DNA of 64,000 bases from Psychrobacillus sp042944905 (GTDB lineage Bacteria; Bacillota; Bacilli; Bacillales_A; Planococcaceae): NCBI RefSeq assembly GCF_042944905.1, contig NZ_CP168496.1:558001-622000 (forward strand), read 5' to 3'. Below the pieces are notes generated by a model. The model saw nothing but the letters and a program-made list of their open reading frames with translations, was not told the origin of the DNA and made no database searches. Position numbers and translations under genes: made by a program. Below, one piece after another: positions 1-7,873 of the stretch (position 1 is the stretch's first letter; the number at the start of each line of letters is the position of its first letter).

Positions 1-33
1 GAAAAACTTCAACTGTTCTCCAGGATTTTCAAC

Positions 34-69
34 TAAAAAACACATGAATCATTGAAATCCATGTGTTTT
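34..69 (-). terminator. Rho-independent terminator of the M20 dipeptidase gene
   Basis: A 10-bp stem (AAAACACATG with CATGTGTTTT) around a 13-base loop is followed on the minus strand by a run of T. It lies just past the stop codon of the dipeptidase gene. Confidence 0.75.
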
Positions 70-77
70 AGTAGAAA

Positions 78-1475
78 TTATTTTTTTAAATCTTCTTTAG
101 AAAGTCCTGCAAGTTCATAATAGTAGTCTCCGATTACTCGTAAGCCTTGGTCGAAGTTTTCTAAATGGAAATGCTCGTTTGGTGCATGGAAATTTTCAGT
201 TGATAAGCCGAAGCCCATTAACACTACCGGCAAGCCGAGAATTTCATCAAATGCTGCGACGATAGGGATGGAGCCTCCACCGCGAGTATATGCTGTTGGT
301 ACATTGTATACTTTTTCGTAGCTACGGCCAGCAGCTTGAATTGCTGGGTGATCGAATGGTGTGATAAAAGGTTTACCTTTATCGAATTCAGTTAGTGTCA
401 CTGTGACACCAGCTGGTTTATTCTTTTCGATATGAGCTCTAAGTTTAGTAACTATTTCATCTGGATCTTGATCTGGTACTAAACGACAAGTAATTTTTGC
501 GCCAGCTTCACTTGGTAAAACCGTTTTAATGCCTTCTCCGGAGAACCCACCGAATACACCATTAATTTCTAAAGTTGGTCGAACCCAAACGCGCTCTAAA
601 TGAGAGTATCCTTTTTCTCCAAATAGTTCGTCCACGCCAACTTCTTTTTTCAATTCTTCTTCATCGAAGCCAAGTGCTTTATAAGCTTCTTGTTCTTCTT
701 CTAATAAAGGACGTACATTGTCATAGAAACCTTCTACTTCAATAGTGCCTTCTGCATCACGGAAAGAATCTAAAATGGACACAAGTGCGTGGATAGAGTT
801 TTGAACTCCGCCACCATATAGACCAGAGTGAAGATCGCTTTTTGCACCTTTAACATCAATTTGCACGCCGCAAAGACCGCGTAAACCATAACAAACAGCT
901 GGTTGACCAGGGCCTTGCAAACCTGTATCCGAAATGACAATCACATCAGCGGCAAGTTTTTCTTTATTGTTTTCAATATATTCTTCTAAGTTAGGGCTAC
1001 CGACTTCTTCTTCGCCTTCAATTAAAAGCTTTACATTAACAGGAAGCGTTCCTACAGTTTGAAGAAGAGCTTCAATTGCTTTTACATGCATAAATACTTG
1101 CCCTTTATCGTCACTAGCACCACGGGCATATAATTTATTGTCTCGAATTTGTGGGTCAAAAGGTTCTGTCTCCCAAAGATTTAATGGATCCACAGGTTGT
1201 ACATCATAATGGCCATAAATAAGCATCGTTGGTTTTCCTTCTGCATGTAACCAATCGGCATATACAACAGGGTGTCCACTTGTTTTATCAACGATTACAT
1301 TTTCTAAACCAGCTTTCGATAAAGAATCTGCTAACCATTGTGCTCCTTTTTGCATATCTTCCTTATGTTCGGATAAGGAAGAAATACTTGGAATGCGTAA
1401 GAATTGTTTTAATTCCTCTAAATGTGCTTCTCTTTTTTCAGTAAAGTAATTGTCTAATGTTGAAAATTGGCTCAC
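78..1475 (-). CDS. M20-family dipeptidase
   Basis: Zinc-dependent cytoplasmic dipeptidase/carboxypeptidase-like enzyme of the M20 (CNDP-type) family, 465 residues, a normal length. The first metal site is in GHYDVQPVDP, the second in the ASDDKG segment, the catalytic acid is in EGEEEVGSPN, and the C-terminal metal histidine is in STENFHAPNEHF. A longer reading frame exists upstream, but the GTG at 1475 is preceded at good distance by AAAGAGGG on the minus strand and the extra 24 residues look unlike the family. It stands alone, with its own terminator, divergent from the CBS-domain gene. The family assignment is firm; the substrate cannot be read from sequence. Confidence 0.9.
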   Translation of the reverse strand: MSQFSTLDNYFTEKREAHLEELKQFLRIPSISSLSEHKEDMQKGAQWLADSLSKAGLENVIVDKTSGHPVVYADWLHAEGKPTMLIYGHYDVQPVDPLNLWETEPFDPQIRDNKLYARGASDDKGQVFMHVKAIEALLQTVGTLPVNVKLLIEGEEEVGSPNLEEYIENNKEKLAADVIVISDTGLQGPGQPAVCYGLRGLCGVQIDVKGAKSDLHSGLYGGGVQNSIHALVSILDSFRDAEGTIEVEGFYDNVRPLLEEEQEAYKALGFDEEELKKEVGVDELFGEKGYSHLERVWVRPTLEINGVFGGFSGEGIKTVLPSEAGAKITCRLVPDQDPDEIVTKLRAHIEKNKPAGVTVTLTEFDKGKPFITPFDHPAIQAAGRSYEKVYNVPTAYTRGGGSIPIVAAFDEILGLPVVLMGFGLSTENFHAPNEHFHLENFDQGLRVIGDYYYELAGLSKEDLKK

Positions 1476-1530
1476 TAGAATCCCTCTTTTCATAAAATTT
1501 CGTGAATAGAAATAGTATAGCATAAGATTT

Positions 1531-1560
1531 GTGACAACTAAAATCACAGTATGATATAGT
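1531..1560 (+). promoter_or_regulatory. Likely sigma-A promoter of the CNNM/CorC-like gene
   Basis: GTGACA (1531-1536) and TATAGT (1555-1560) are separated by 18 bases, with TG just before the -10 box. They sit about 50 bases before the TTG start at 1609. Confidence 0.5.
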
Positions 1561-1608
1561 TATAAAAAGAAATATTGTTCGACTTTATTATTTTAGGAGG
1601 ATACAAAA

Positions 1609-2871
1609 TTGTACACAGAGTTTGTACTATTAGGGTTTGCACTACTTGTTTCGTTTTTTTTATCGGGTAGTGAAACAGCATTAATGACAGTTAATAGGAT
1701 GAAGGTCCGGTTGCGTGCTGAACAAGGAGACAGGGATGCTGAAAAATTACTTGTTCTTTTATTAAAGCCGGACCAGATGACAATAACAATATTAGTAGGA
1801 AATACTATTTCTAACATAGCAATGACCGTGCTGCTAATCCTTATTGCAGAACACTACCATTGGAATATAGTATGGTCTGTAATAATTTTAACTGTTGTTA
1901 TTATTTTATTTGCTGAAGTATTACCGAAAACAATTGCTGCTACTTTTTCTGAAATAGTTGGTTATAAGGTAGCTCCATTGATAAGACTATTTGTTAAATT
2001 GTTGAAACCATTAACGTTTTTAGTAGCTGGACTGATTAATATGATGATTCGAATTGGTTCCAAAGGTATGGTCAAGGAAACGACCATTTCCAAAGAAGAA
2101 CTTTTGAATATGGTGGATATAGCCTCAACAGATGGTACGTTTGAAGAAGAGGAGTCTGAACGAATAAAAGGAATTCTCGACTTTCCAAATAAAGATGTAT
2201 CGGACGTGCTATCGACGCATCGAACAGAAATGGTGGCAATTCCTCTAGAAGCTACTTATGAAGAAGTACGTGATACGATTCTGGAGCATTTTTATACGAG
2301 ATATCCTGTTTATGAAGAAGATATGGATACAATAGTAGGAATGTTTTATACCAAAAAACTAATTGAGTGGTCGATGGATCCATCTAAGAAATTAGAGGAA
2401 ATTATCGATAAAGATCCATTGTTTGTCGTGCAGACATTAAGTGTTGAAAGAGTGTTTAAATTGATGCTAACGCATAAAAAGCATATGGCGATAGTATTGG
2501 ATGAGTATGGCGGAACACTTGGTATTGTTACACATGAAGATTTAATTGAAGAAATGATTGGACAAGAAATAGAAGATGAAACAGATGATGATGAAGATAT
2601 TTTAGTGCATGAAATGACTGAAAATCGATTAATCTGCGCAGGACGTTTAGAAATTGAAGAAATTAACGAATTATTTCATATTAATATTTTAAACGAAAAT
2701 GACACAATTGGTGGATTTGTGCTAGATCAGTTGGGGCATGTACCAGAAGAAAATGAGCAGTTTTCTTATGAAAATTTACTAATTGAAGTAAACGAGATGG
2801 ATCGAAACCGTGTTGCAAAACTAACAATTATAAAAAAAGAAATCATCCTTCCCGAAACGCAAGAGAGTTAA
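1609..2871 (+). CDS. CNNM/CorC-like DUF21-CBS membrane protein (hemolysin-C family)
   Basis: Integral membrane protein of 420 residues. An N-terminal DUF21 (CNNM transmembrane) domain covers roughly residues 1-180, with hydrophobic segments and the PxxI-type stretch EVLPKTIAAT. A CBS-pair follows at about 195-315 (KHMAIVLDEYGGTLGIVTHEDLIEEM), then a C-terminal CorC/HlyC transporter-associated domain (RLEIEEINELF...GGFVLDQLG). Members are implicated in Mg2+ efflux or tolerance; the ion here is inference. The TTG start at 1609 is chosen because AGGAGG sits 8 bases upstream. The gene is monocistronic with its own promoter and terminator. Confidence 0.88.
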   Translation: MYTEFVLLGFALLVSFFLSGSETALMTVNRMKVRLRAEQGDRDAEKLLVLLLKPDQMTITILVGNTISNIAMTVLLILIAEHYHWNIVWSVIILTVVIILFAEVLPKTIAATFSEIVGYKVAPLIRLFVKLLKPLTFLVAGLINMMIRIGSKGMVKETTISKEELLNMVDIASTDGTFEEEESERIKGILDFPNKDVSDVLSTHRTEMVAIPLEATYEEVRDTILEHFYTRYPVYEEDMDTIVGMFYTKKLIEWSMDPSKKLEEIIDKDPLFVVQTLSVERVFKLMLTHKKHMAIVLDEYGGTLGIVTHEDLIEEMIGQEIEDETDDDEDILVHEMTENRLICAGRLEIEEINELFHINILNENDTIGGFVLDQLGHVPEENEQFSYENLLIEVNEMDRNRVAKLTIIKKEIILPETQES

Positions 2872-2890
2872 CAGCTCCTTGCGTTTTTTT
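2857..2890 (+). terminator. Terminator overlapping the CNNM-like gene end
   Basis: ACGCAAG (2857-2863) pairs with CTTGCGT (2878-2884), followed by seven T. The left arm lies inside the last codons of the gene. Confidence 0.8.
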
Positions 2891-2941
2891 CTTTTGTCAC
2901 AAGGTTAGAAATGAAAAATTTTAGGACGCTTTAGATGCTTA

Positions 2942-3046
2942 TTGCGCACATGCATCGGAATGTTGCGAGTAACACATCCGATATTGCGAGTAGACGAAAT
3001 AATGTTGTGAATAATGGATGTCATGTTGCGCCTAATTTATATACTG
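2942..3046 (+). repeat. 21-bp periodic array, TTGCGAGTA type (left half of a composite locus)
   Basis: TTGC or TTGT cores begin at 2942, 2963, 2984, 3005 and 3026, exactly 21 bases apart, with the best units reading TTGCGAGTA. A homologous array with the same spacing lies at 15472-15680. No ribosome site or convincing gene is present. The segment 2891-2941 before it holds nothing recognisable. Confidence 0.85.
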
Positions 3047-3195
3047 CGTCATAGTGACCGCCGGGATTTCCGCTCTAGGCGGACGCTTACCGAGGGGGGA
3101 GCGGATGAGCCAGCACCGTCGCATGTGCGCCGCTTGTGCGGTCTCATCTGTCTCCCTGATCCCTTCGGAGTCGCCGCCTGCCGCTGCAATCAATA
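3037..3195 (+). repeat. GC-rich dispersed repeat, copy 1
   Basis: A sharply GC-richer block with GGCGGACGCTT, GAGCGGATGAGCC and GGAGTCGCCGCC motifs. The same motifs in the same order occur in inverted orientation at 3554-3744, and its left flank (TTTATATACTGCGTC) recurs inverted at about 3765-3780, so the two copies form a large inverted pair around 3.0-3.8 kb. It resembles intergenic repeats dispersed in Bacillales genomes (from memory, not searched). Small reading frames inside it are not believed to be genes. Confidence 0.75.
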
Positions 3196-3238
3196 ATGTG
3201 CATTATTTTACTTGTTATCCACAACATAGAATACATTT

Positions 3239-3322
3239 TGCTTAATCTTACAAGGCATATGCGCAAAATAGAGCGAGATATGAGCAACATTTGGATGGAT
3301 TTGCACAATATAATGATAGCGC
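3239..3322 (+). repeat. 21-bp periodic array continuing after the GC-rich repeat
   Basis: TGC/TGA-type cores at 3239, 3260, 3281 and 3302 continue the 21-base spacing with degenerate units. It appears to be the remainder of the TTGCGAGTA-type array interrupted by the GC-rich block. Confidence 0.55.
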
Positions 3323-3331
3323 ACACTTTAT

Positions 3332-3490
3332 AAGTGCCATCTCACACTAAGTTAAAGCTTTATTATGAGAAATGGTCTCGTTGAGTAGCAATTTGGTCTC
3401 GTTTGCGATAGTTTTTGTCTCGTTTGACGGTAAGTTAGTTGCGAACATCACTTGATTGGTCTCGTTCAGCCATTTATTGGATTTTATTTT
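3332..3490 (+). repeat. 21-bp periodic array, TTGGT type, locus D
   Basis: GGTCTCG-like cores occur at 3374, 3395, 3416, 3437 and 3458, exactly 21 bases apart. The left flank (GTGCCATCTCACA, AAGTTAA, then TATGAGAAATGG) and the right flank (GCCATTTATTGG) recur at other loci of the family, which marks it as a defined element rather than a simple tandem repeat. Confidence 0.88.
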
Positions 3491-3553
3491 AGAAAACACT
3501 TCATAAGATTGAACGAAATATAGTAGTGATGTTGAATAGTTAGCAAATAGGAT

Positions 3554-3744
3554 GGATTTTCGCTGCAGGGCGGCGACTCCAGCAGGAGGCCAACAGGATG
3601 TTGGTCACAAAGGGGTTGCCACACGATGTGGCGCTCTTAGCCTTTGTTCCTCTGTGAGCAAAATGAGACTTCACAACGGCGCGTAGAGACGGTGAAGGCT
3701 CATCGCTCACCCTGCGGAAAGCGTCCGTTCTGCAGCGAAAATCC
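3554..3744 (-). mobile_element. MITE-like element with perfect 15-bp terminal inverted repeats
   Basis: GGATTTTCGCTGCAG at 3554-3568 is repeated as its exact reverse complement at 3730-3744, bounding 191 bp of GC-rich sequence with no coding capacity. The interior matches the GC-rich repeat at 3037-3195 in inverted orientation, and one end matches a fragment at 31311-31352. No clear target-site duplication was found. The stretch 3745-3945 that follows, up to the sigma gene, shows nothing beyond the inverted flank described above. Confidence 0.72.
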
Positions 3745-3945
3745 TAGCAGTAACTTTCTTACGACGCAGTATATAAATAATGTGTAATCCACATGCGGAG
3801 GAAAGTTGTTGTACTTAGATAACGATGCTGCTTAATTCTGATTTACTTACACGTTTGTAATAAAGTTGAAAGAGAATCCGATGGAGTGAAAGGTTGTTAT
3901 TTGGCATTATATAGGTAACAAGAGAAGACGAGCGGAGGAATAATT

Positions 3946-4494
3946 ATGCAGGTTAATATAGAAGGCGTATACGAGGAATACAACCGGTACATATATTTTT
4001 TATGTTTGAAATTAACGAAAAATCAAATAGATGCGGAAGATCTAATGCAAGAAGTGTGGATGAAAGTGGTACGATATGAATCTTATATGAAAGAAGTAGA
4101 TCATTTAAAGGCTTGGCTCACTACCATATGTATGAATACATTTCGTGATCGTTACCGTAAACAAGTAAGACGAAGTAAGTACATTGCCAATCAACCGGAA
4201 CAACTTGACGTTTCTATTCTAGATTTAATTGCCGCTGATGTATTATCAGTTGAGGAGCAACTGGAGAAAGAAGACGTTGGTGAAATTGTTCGTTCCAAAG
4301 TTGCTGAGTTAGATGGCATCTATCAAAAAACAGTTTTGTATTTCTATGTCCATCAATTTTCTTTAATTGAAATTGCAGAAGTAATGAAAGTTTCAATTGG
4401 TACAGTTAAGTCACGTTTATTTAGAGCGAAGCAACGCCTAAAGGAATTAATTATGAATGATGAATTAGCGAAGGATTCCTTAATTTTAGCATAA
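3946..4494 (+). CDS. ECF-type RNA polymerase sigma factor, no adjacent anti-sigma
   Basis: 182-residue sigma-70 family factor of the extracytoplasmic-function group. Region 2 is at about residues 8-75 (LTKNQIDAEDLMQEVWMKV, then KAWLTTICMNTFRDRYRK), and region 4 at about 115-170, with helix-turn-helix LIEIAEVMKVSIGTVKSRLFRA. The ATG has GGAGG 8 bases upstream. It is isolated, with its own terminator and repeat elements on both sides and no anti-sigma gene next to it, which is unusual for this class; its signal is therefore unknown. Confidence 0.85.
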   Translation: MQVNIEGVYEEYNRYIYFLCLKLTKNQIDAEDLMQEVWMKVVRYESYMKEVDHLKAWLTTICMNTFRDRYRKQVRRSKYIANQPEQLDVSILDLIAADVLSVEEQLEKEDVGEIVRSKVAELDGIYQKTVLYFYVHQFSLIEIAEVMKVSIGTVKSRLFRAKQRLKELIMNDELAKDSLILA

Positions 4495-4500
4495 TATGGA

Positions 4501-4545
4501 AAAGAGCTTTTCGACATTTTGATGTTGAGAAGCTCTTTTTTTTTA
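4501..4545 (+). terminator. Terminator of the orphan sigma gene
   Basis: AAAGAGCTT pairs with AAGCTCTTT through a long hairpin, followed by a run of eight T. Confidence 0.85.
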
Positions 4546-4550
4546 GAGAT

Positions 4551-4645
4551 TTGGTGATTTGGTCTCGGGTCTGGTAGATTTGGTTGCGGCTAGGCCTGAA
4601 ATGGTCTCGACTTCAGGCAAATAGCTCTCGAAGTGCCATTTACTG
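4551..4645 (+). repeat. 21-bp periodic array, TTGGT type, locus E
   Basis: Four units with cores at 4561 (GGTCTCG), 4582 (GGTTGCG), 4603 (GGTCTCG) and 4624 (GCTCTCG), exactly 21 bases apart. It ends in the family's right flank GTGCCATTTACTG. Confidence 0.85.
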
Positions 4646-4743
4646 TAAGGGATTTACCGGTTTTAGTAGTGCCATTCACTATTAGAAGTAGAACCAGTTT
4701 TTAATCTGGCGAATGGTAAGACTAGGAAAGAGTCATTTCCATC

Positions 4744-4779
4744 AAAAAAGGCCCCAAGCTTCTAAAAAGCTTGGGGCCT
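4744..4779 (-). terminator. Terminator of the ABC-F gene
   Basis: A perfect 13-bp stem AGGCCCCAAGCTT/AAGCTTGGGGCCT with a 5-base loop, followed on the minus strand by a T run. Confidence 0.9.
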
Positions 4780-4788
4780 GGAAACAAA

Positions 4789-6357
4789 TTATTCTTCTAC
4801 AACTTCTTTTCCAGTAGAAAACCATTCTTCAACGTTCCATACTTTTGTTACTAGGCCTTCGTAGAATTCAGGTTCATGACTTACAAGGACGATTGTGCCT
4901 TTATATTCTTTCATCGCACGTTTTAGTTCTTCTTTCGCATGAATATCTAGATGGTTCGTAGGTTCGTCAAAGATTAACCAGTTACTGTCTTCCATCATGA
5001 GTTTGCATAAACGGACTTTTGCTTGCTCCCCACCACTTAGACTAGAAAGGGGACGGGAGATATGTTCACTTTTTAAACCAGTACGGGCAAGTGCACCGCG
5101 TACTTGGTTTTGTTCCATGCTTGGGTAGGTTTCCCAAATGGATTCGATTGGAGTAATATTCCCAGCTTTTACTTCTTGTTCAAAATAACAAGGGAATAAA
5201 AAATCTCCGCGAGTTACTTTTCCACCTAGAGCTGGGATTTTGCCTAACATCGTTTTAAGTAAGGTAGATTTACCAATCCCGTTCATTCCAACTAGCGCAA
5301 TTTTTTCTCCTCGTTCAATTGTAAACGTTAATGGAGGGAGCAGCGGGTTATCATAACCGATTTGAAGATGGTCTGCCTCGACAACATAGCGACCAGAACT
5401 GCGGGATTCTTTAAAACCAAACTCTGGTTTTGCTGCTGTTTCCGGACGGTCAATGCGCTCAATACGATCTAGTTGTTTTTGACGGGATTTTGCTCGTCCT
5501 GTCGTAGAATAACGTGCTTTATTTTTGGCGATAAAGTCCTCTTGTTTCTTAATGAAATCTTGTTGCTTCTCATATGCATCAATATGTTGTCTTTTATTTA
5601 ACTCAGCAAGCTCTAAAAATTTATCGTAAGATGCAGTATAACGAGTCAGTTTCGAGAATTCTAAATGGAAAATGACATCTACAATACCGTTCATAAATTC
5701 TGTATCATGCGAGATTAATAAAAATGCATGTGGATAGTTTTTCAAATAGTTCGATAGCCAGTTCACATGCTCTTCATCTAAATAGTTGGTAGGCTCGTCT
5801 AGTAGCAAAACTTTTGGTTTTTCTAATAAAAGCTTGGCTAGAAGAACCTTCGTCCGTTGACCACCAGAAAGTGCTTCAACTGGGCGTTCTAAACCAATTG
5901 CATCTAGCCCAAGTCCACGAGCAACCTCTTCTACTTTCATATCTAACGAATAAAAATCGCCAGCGTCTAATGCATCTTGAATTTCCGCCATTTGTTCGAG
6001 TAATTCTTCTAATTCTTCTGGAGTAGCATCCGCCATTTTTGCGATGATTTCATTTAACTCTGCCTCTTTTTTATAAAGAGGCAAAAAAGCATCTCGCAGT
6101 GTGTCGAACATGGAGCGACCTTGTTGCAGGCGCGTATGCTGGTCTAAATATCCATAATGTGTGCCGGGCAACCATTCTACACGGCCCTCATCATAAATAA
6201 TTTCACCTGTTAAAATGTTCATCAAAGTTGACTTTCCAACTCCGTTTGCTCCAACAAGCCCAACATGTTCTCCTTCCACTAAGCGAAAAGAAACTTCCTT
6301 AAAAAGAGTGCGATCTCCGAATGTATGTCCCAAATTTTCTACGTTTAATAAGCTCAT
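4789..6357 (-). CDS. ABC-F family ATPase (ribosome-associated, YfmM-like)
   Basis: 522-residue soluble protein with two ABC ATPase domains and no membrane segment, the hallmark of ABC-F proteins that act at the ribosomal E site. Domain 1 has Walker A GANGVGKST and signature LSGGQRTK with Walker B VLLLDEPTN; the charged inter-domain linker lies at about 245-305; domain 2 has Walker A GMNGIGKST, signature LSGGEQAK and Walker B LIFDEPTNHLD. Family members either clear antibiotics from the ribosome or rescue stalled ribosomes. The gene is preceded by a leader peptide and terminator (see 6372-6484), which supports induction by translation stress. Which subfamily it belongs to is a guess. Confidence 0.9.
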   Translation of the reverse strand: MSLLNVENLGHTFGDRTLFKEVSFRLVEGEHVGLVGANGVGKSTLMNILTGEIIYDEGRVEWLPGTHYGYLDQHTRLQQGRSMFDTLRDAFLPLYKKEAELNEIIAKMADATPEELEELLEQMAEIQDALDAGDFYSLDMKVEEVARGLGLDAIGLERPVEALSGGQRTKVLLAKLLLEKPKVLLLDEPTNYLDEEHVNWLSNYLKNYPHAFLLISHDTEFMNGIVDVIFHLEFSKLTRYTASYDKFLELAELNKRQHIDAYEKQQDFIKKQEDFIAKNKARYSTTGRAKSRQKQLDRIERIDRPETAAKPEFGFKESRSSGRYVVEADHLQIGYDNPLLPPLTFTIERGEKIALVGMNGIGKSTLLKTMLGKIPALGGKVTRGDFLFPCYFEQEVKAGNITPIESIWETYPSMEQNQVRGALARTGLKSEHISRPLSSLSGGEQAKVRLCKLMMEDSNWLIFDEPTNHLDIHAKEELKRAMKEYKGTIVLVSHEPEFYEGLVTKVWNVEEWFSTGKEVVEE

Positions 6358-6371
6358 CTATTATTTCCTCC

Positions 6372-6411
6372 AAAAAAGAAAGCTCAGCAGAAGACAAATC
6401 TGCGAGCTTTC
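6372..6411 (-). terminator. Attenuator hairpin immediately before the ABC-F gene
   Basis: On the minus strand GAAAGCTC plus GCAGA pairs with TCTGC plus GAGCTTTC (one bulged base), followed by six T and then directly by the ABC-F ribosome site GGAGGA. Transcription reaching the ABC-F gene from upstream must pass this terminator. The stop codon of the leader peptide (6410-6412) touches the foot of the hairpin. Confidence 0.72.
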
Positions 6412-6484
6412 AGACTGTTGATAAACGCTTTTTTTCTTCGTTGCAAGTAGCGCCTGACTGCAAAGCGTTTTCAAAACAGTTCAA
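6410..6484 (-). CDS. Candidate 24-residue leader peptide of the ABC-F attenuator
   Basis: Starts with TTG at 6484, preceded by AAGGTG five bases upstream; that ribosome site is itself in the palindrome AAGGTGACACCTT. It encodes 24 residues ending KKRLSTV and stops with TGA at the foot of the terminator hairpin. Upstream bases ACTGTT and AAACGCTT can pair with AAGCGTTT and AACAGT inside the leader frame, giving a second stem that a stalled ribosome could open or block. The architecture is that of known inducible ABC-F and erm leaders; this peptide sequence is not one I recognise. Confidence 0.5.
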   Translation of the reverse strand: MNCFENALQSGATCNEEKKRLSTV

Positions 6485-6533
6485 GGTGTCACCTTCGAAA
6501 ATACAAGTAGTCTACAATCTAAAAGCGATCCGT

Positions 6534-6716
6534 TTACAAATCTGCAAGCTGTTTGTTTAATGCTGCAAGGTCTTCTTCCATTTGGGCAAGTCTACGTTCA
6601 GCGTTTTCCAGTTGAGTGGGATATCCGTTAGACTCCAGTTTTTCCATGTCGCCTTGTAAGCGAATATAATCCATTTTTAACTCAGCTATTTGCATTTGTA
6701 GTTGGTCTTTTGTCAT
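6534..6716 (-). CDS. Small coiled-coil protein (SE1832-like)
   Basis: 60 residues, acidic and almost entirely heptad-patterned (QIAELKMDYIRLQGDMEKLE, then AERRLAQMEEDLAALNKQL), predicted to form a single coiled coil or helical hairpin. GAAGGTGAA lies upstream of the ATG. Length and pattern recall the small SE1832 family of Staphylococcus and Bacillus, of unknown function. It lies just upstream of the ABC-F leader in the same direction and may share transcription with it. Confidence 0.7.
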   Translation of the reverse strand: MTKDQLQMQIAELKMDYIRLQGDMEKLESNGYPTQLENAERRLAQMEEDLAALNKQLADL

Positions 6717-6763
6717 GAATGTTCACCTTCAGCTTTTTGCATTATTGTAGCATAAAAAGTTGG

Positions 6764-7768
6764 CTAGCGTACGATTTCTTGTTCCTCTTTTTTATTCGCA
6801 ATCGTCTGATCGATAAGTTTTACTACTTCTTCTAAGTTCGAACTAAATTGAAAGTTCTTTTGTTTTTGTATATAAGCTTTTCTTCTGTTGTCGTGTAGAA
6901 TGATTTCCATCACTGCGTTTTGTAGATACGATTGCTTTATTTTACGTCCTAACCCTAAGTTCGCAAAGCCATTTTCTTCTTGAGGAAATGCGAAATTCAT
7001 TTCTTCCTCATGTGCACAAAGAATAATACAAGGAATTTTTAGCTGTGCTACTAAAAAAGGGGTGTAAGCACCAGATGTTATGACGATATCACTATTGTAG
7101 ATATAAGATTCTGGTTCTTTTGTAGAAATGATTTTAATGGACTTCCGGGTAAGCGCAAATCGCTTTAGCTCGGTTATATCATGTTTGTAATACTCATCTA
7201 CTACTACAGTAATCTGTAGTGGAATATGCAGTTGCACAAGATGTCTTAAAGTACGGTACGTTAAGTTTTCAGGGTCTTCATGGGGAAAGGCTACGACGAT
7301 ATGCGGCGGATCCTGCAGCATATTATTATTTTTATAGATTAATTGATGAGTGGGAATAAACCCAGTAGGACCATATACATAATTTGCTTTCGATAATTCC
7401 TTTGGGTTTTCATAGAGTGCTTGAAATACGATGTCAGCTAAAGCGCTACCATCACCGTGATCATCAAAATGGATAAGTGGACAGTTGAACGTCTTTAAAT
7501 TCCGAATAAGATCTTTTTCGGAATTCCCACTATCATGAATAATACAATCTGGTTTAAAAAGTTTTAGTATTTCTAACAGTTGACCATTATTTTTGTATAT
7601 ATTAGCTTTGATATTTTGCGTTACTAGATATTCGATAAGGCCAGTGTTTGAACTAGGCACAAAAACTTTTGTGTCTGTAGATTTTATAGCAGGGAGTAGT
7701 ACTTTAGCTCGATCAGCAGGATATAATCCACGGTGTGAAAATGTATTTAAAAGATAAGCTAGTTTCAA
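6764..7768 (-). CDS. GT-B-fold sugar-transferase/PseG-SpsG-like protein
   Basis: 334 residues with no signal peptide or membrane segment. The N-terminus (KLAYLLNTFSHRGLYPADR) and the C-terminal half (ESYIYNSDIVITSGAYTPFLVAQL, then IPCIIL and a FANLGLG stretch) match the layout of UDP-sugar hydrolases/transferases related to PseG and SpsG, with the second Rossmann-like lobe carrying the nucleotide-sugar site. The match is by pattern only and the substrate is unknown. It is divergent from the oxidoreductase gene at 7874, sharing a roughly 100-bp promoter region. Confidence 0.5.
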   Translation of the reverse strand: MKLAYLLNTFSHRGLYPADRAKVLLPAIKSTDTKVFVPSSNTGLIEYLVTQNIKANIYKNNGQLLEILKLFKPDCIIHDSGNSEKDLIRNLKTFNCPLIHFDDHGDGSALADIVFQALYENPKELSKANYVYGPTGFIPTHQLIYKNNNMLQDPPHIVVAFPHEDPENLTYRTLRHLVQLHIPLQITVVVDEYYKHDITELKRFALTRKSIKIISTKEPESYIYNSDIVITSGAYTPFLVAQLKIPCIILCAHEEEMNFAFPQEENGFANLGLGRKIKQSYLQNAVMEIILHDNRRKAYIQKQKNFQFSSNLEEVVKLIDQTIANKKEEQEIVR

Positions 7769-7873
7769 TATTCATCTTCCTTTCCTGACATATTCTATTT
7801 ATTGTATGGAACTGGACAGGTGCTTATGACTATAAGTAAGGATCGGTTACCTAAAGAGAGGGGTTTTATTGAA

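Noticed and set aside
3014..3326. Short reading frames in the GC-rich repeat
   Set aside because: They have no ribosome site, overlap on both strands and lie within a repeat also present elsewhere in inverted form.
2942..3490. Repeat arrays as a CRISPR locus
   Set aside because: The 21-base units are degenerate throughout with no separate constant repeat and unique spacer of equal length, and there are no cas genes.
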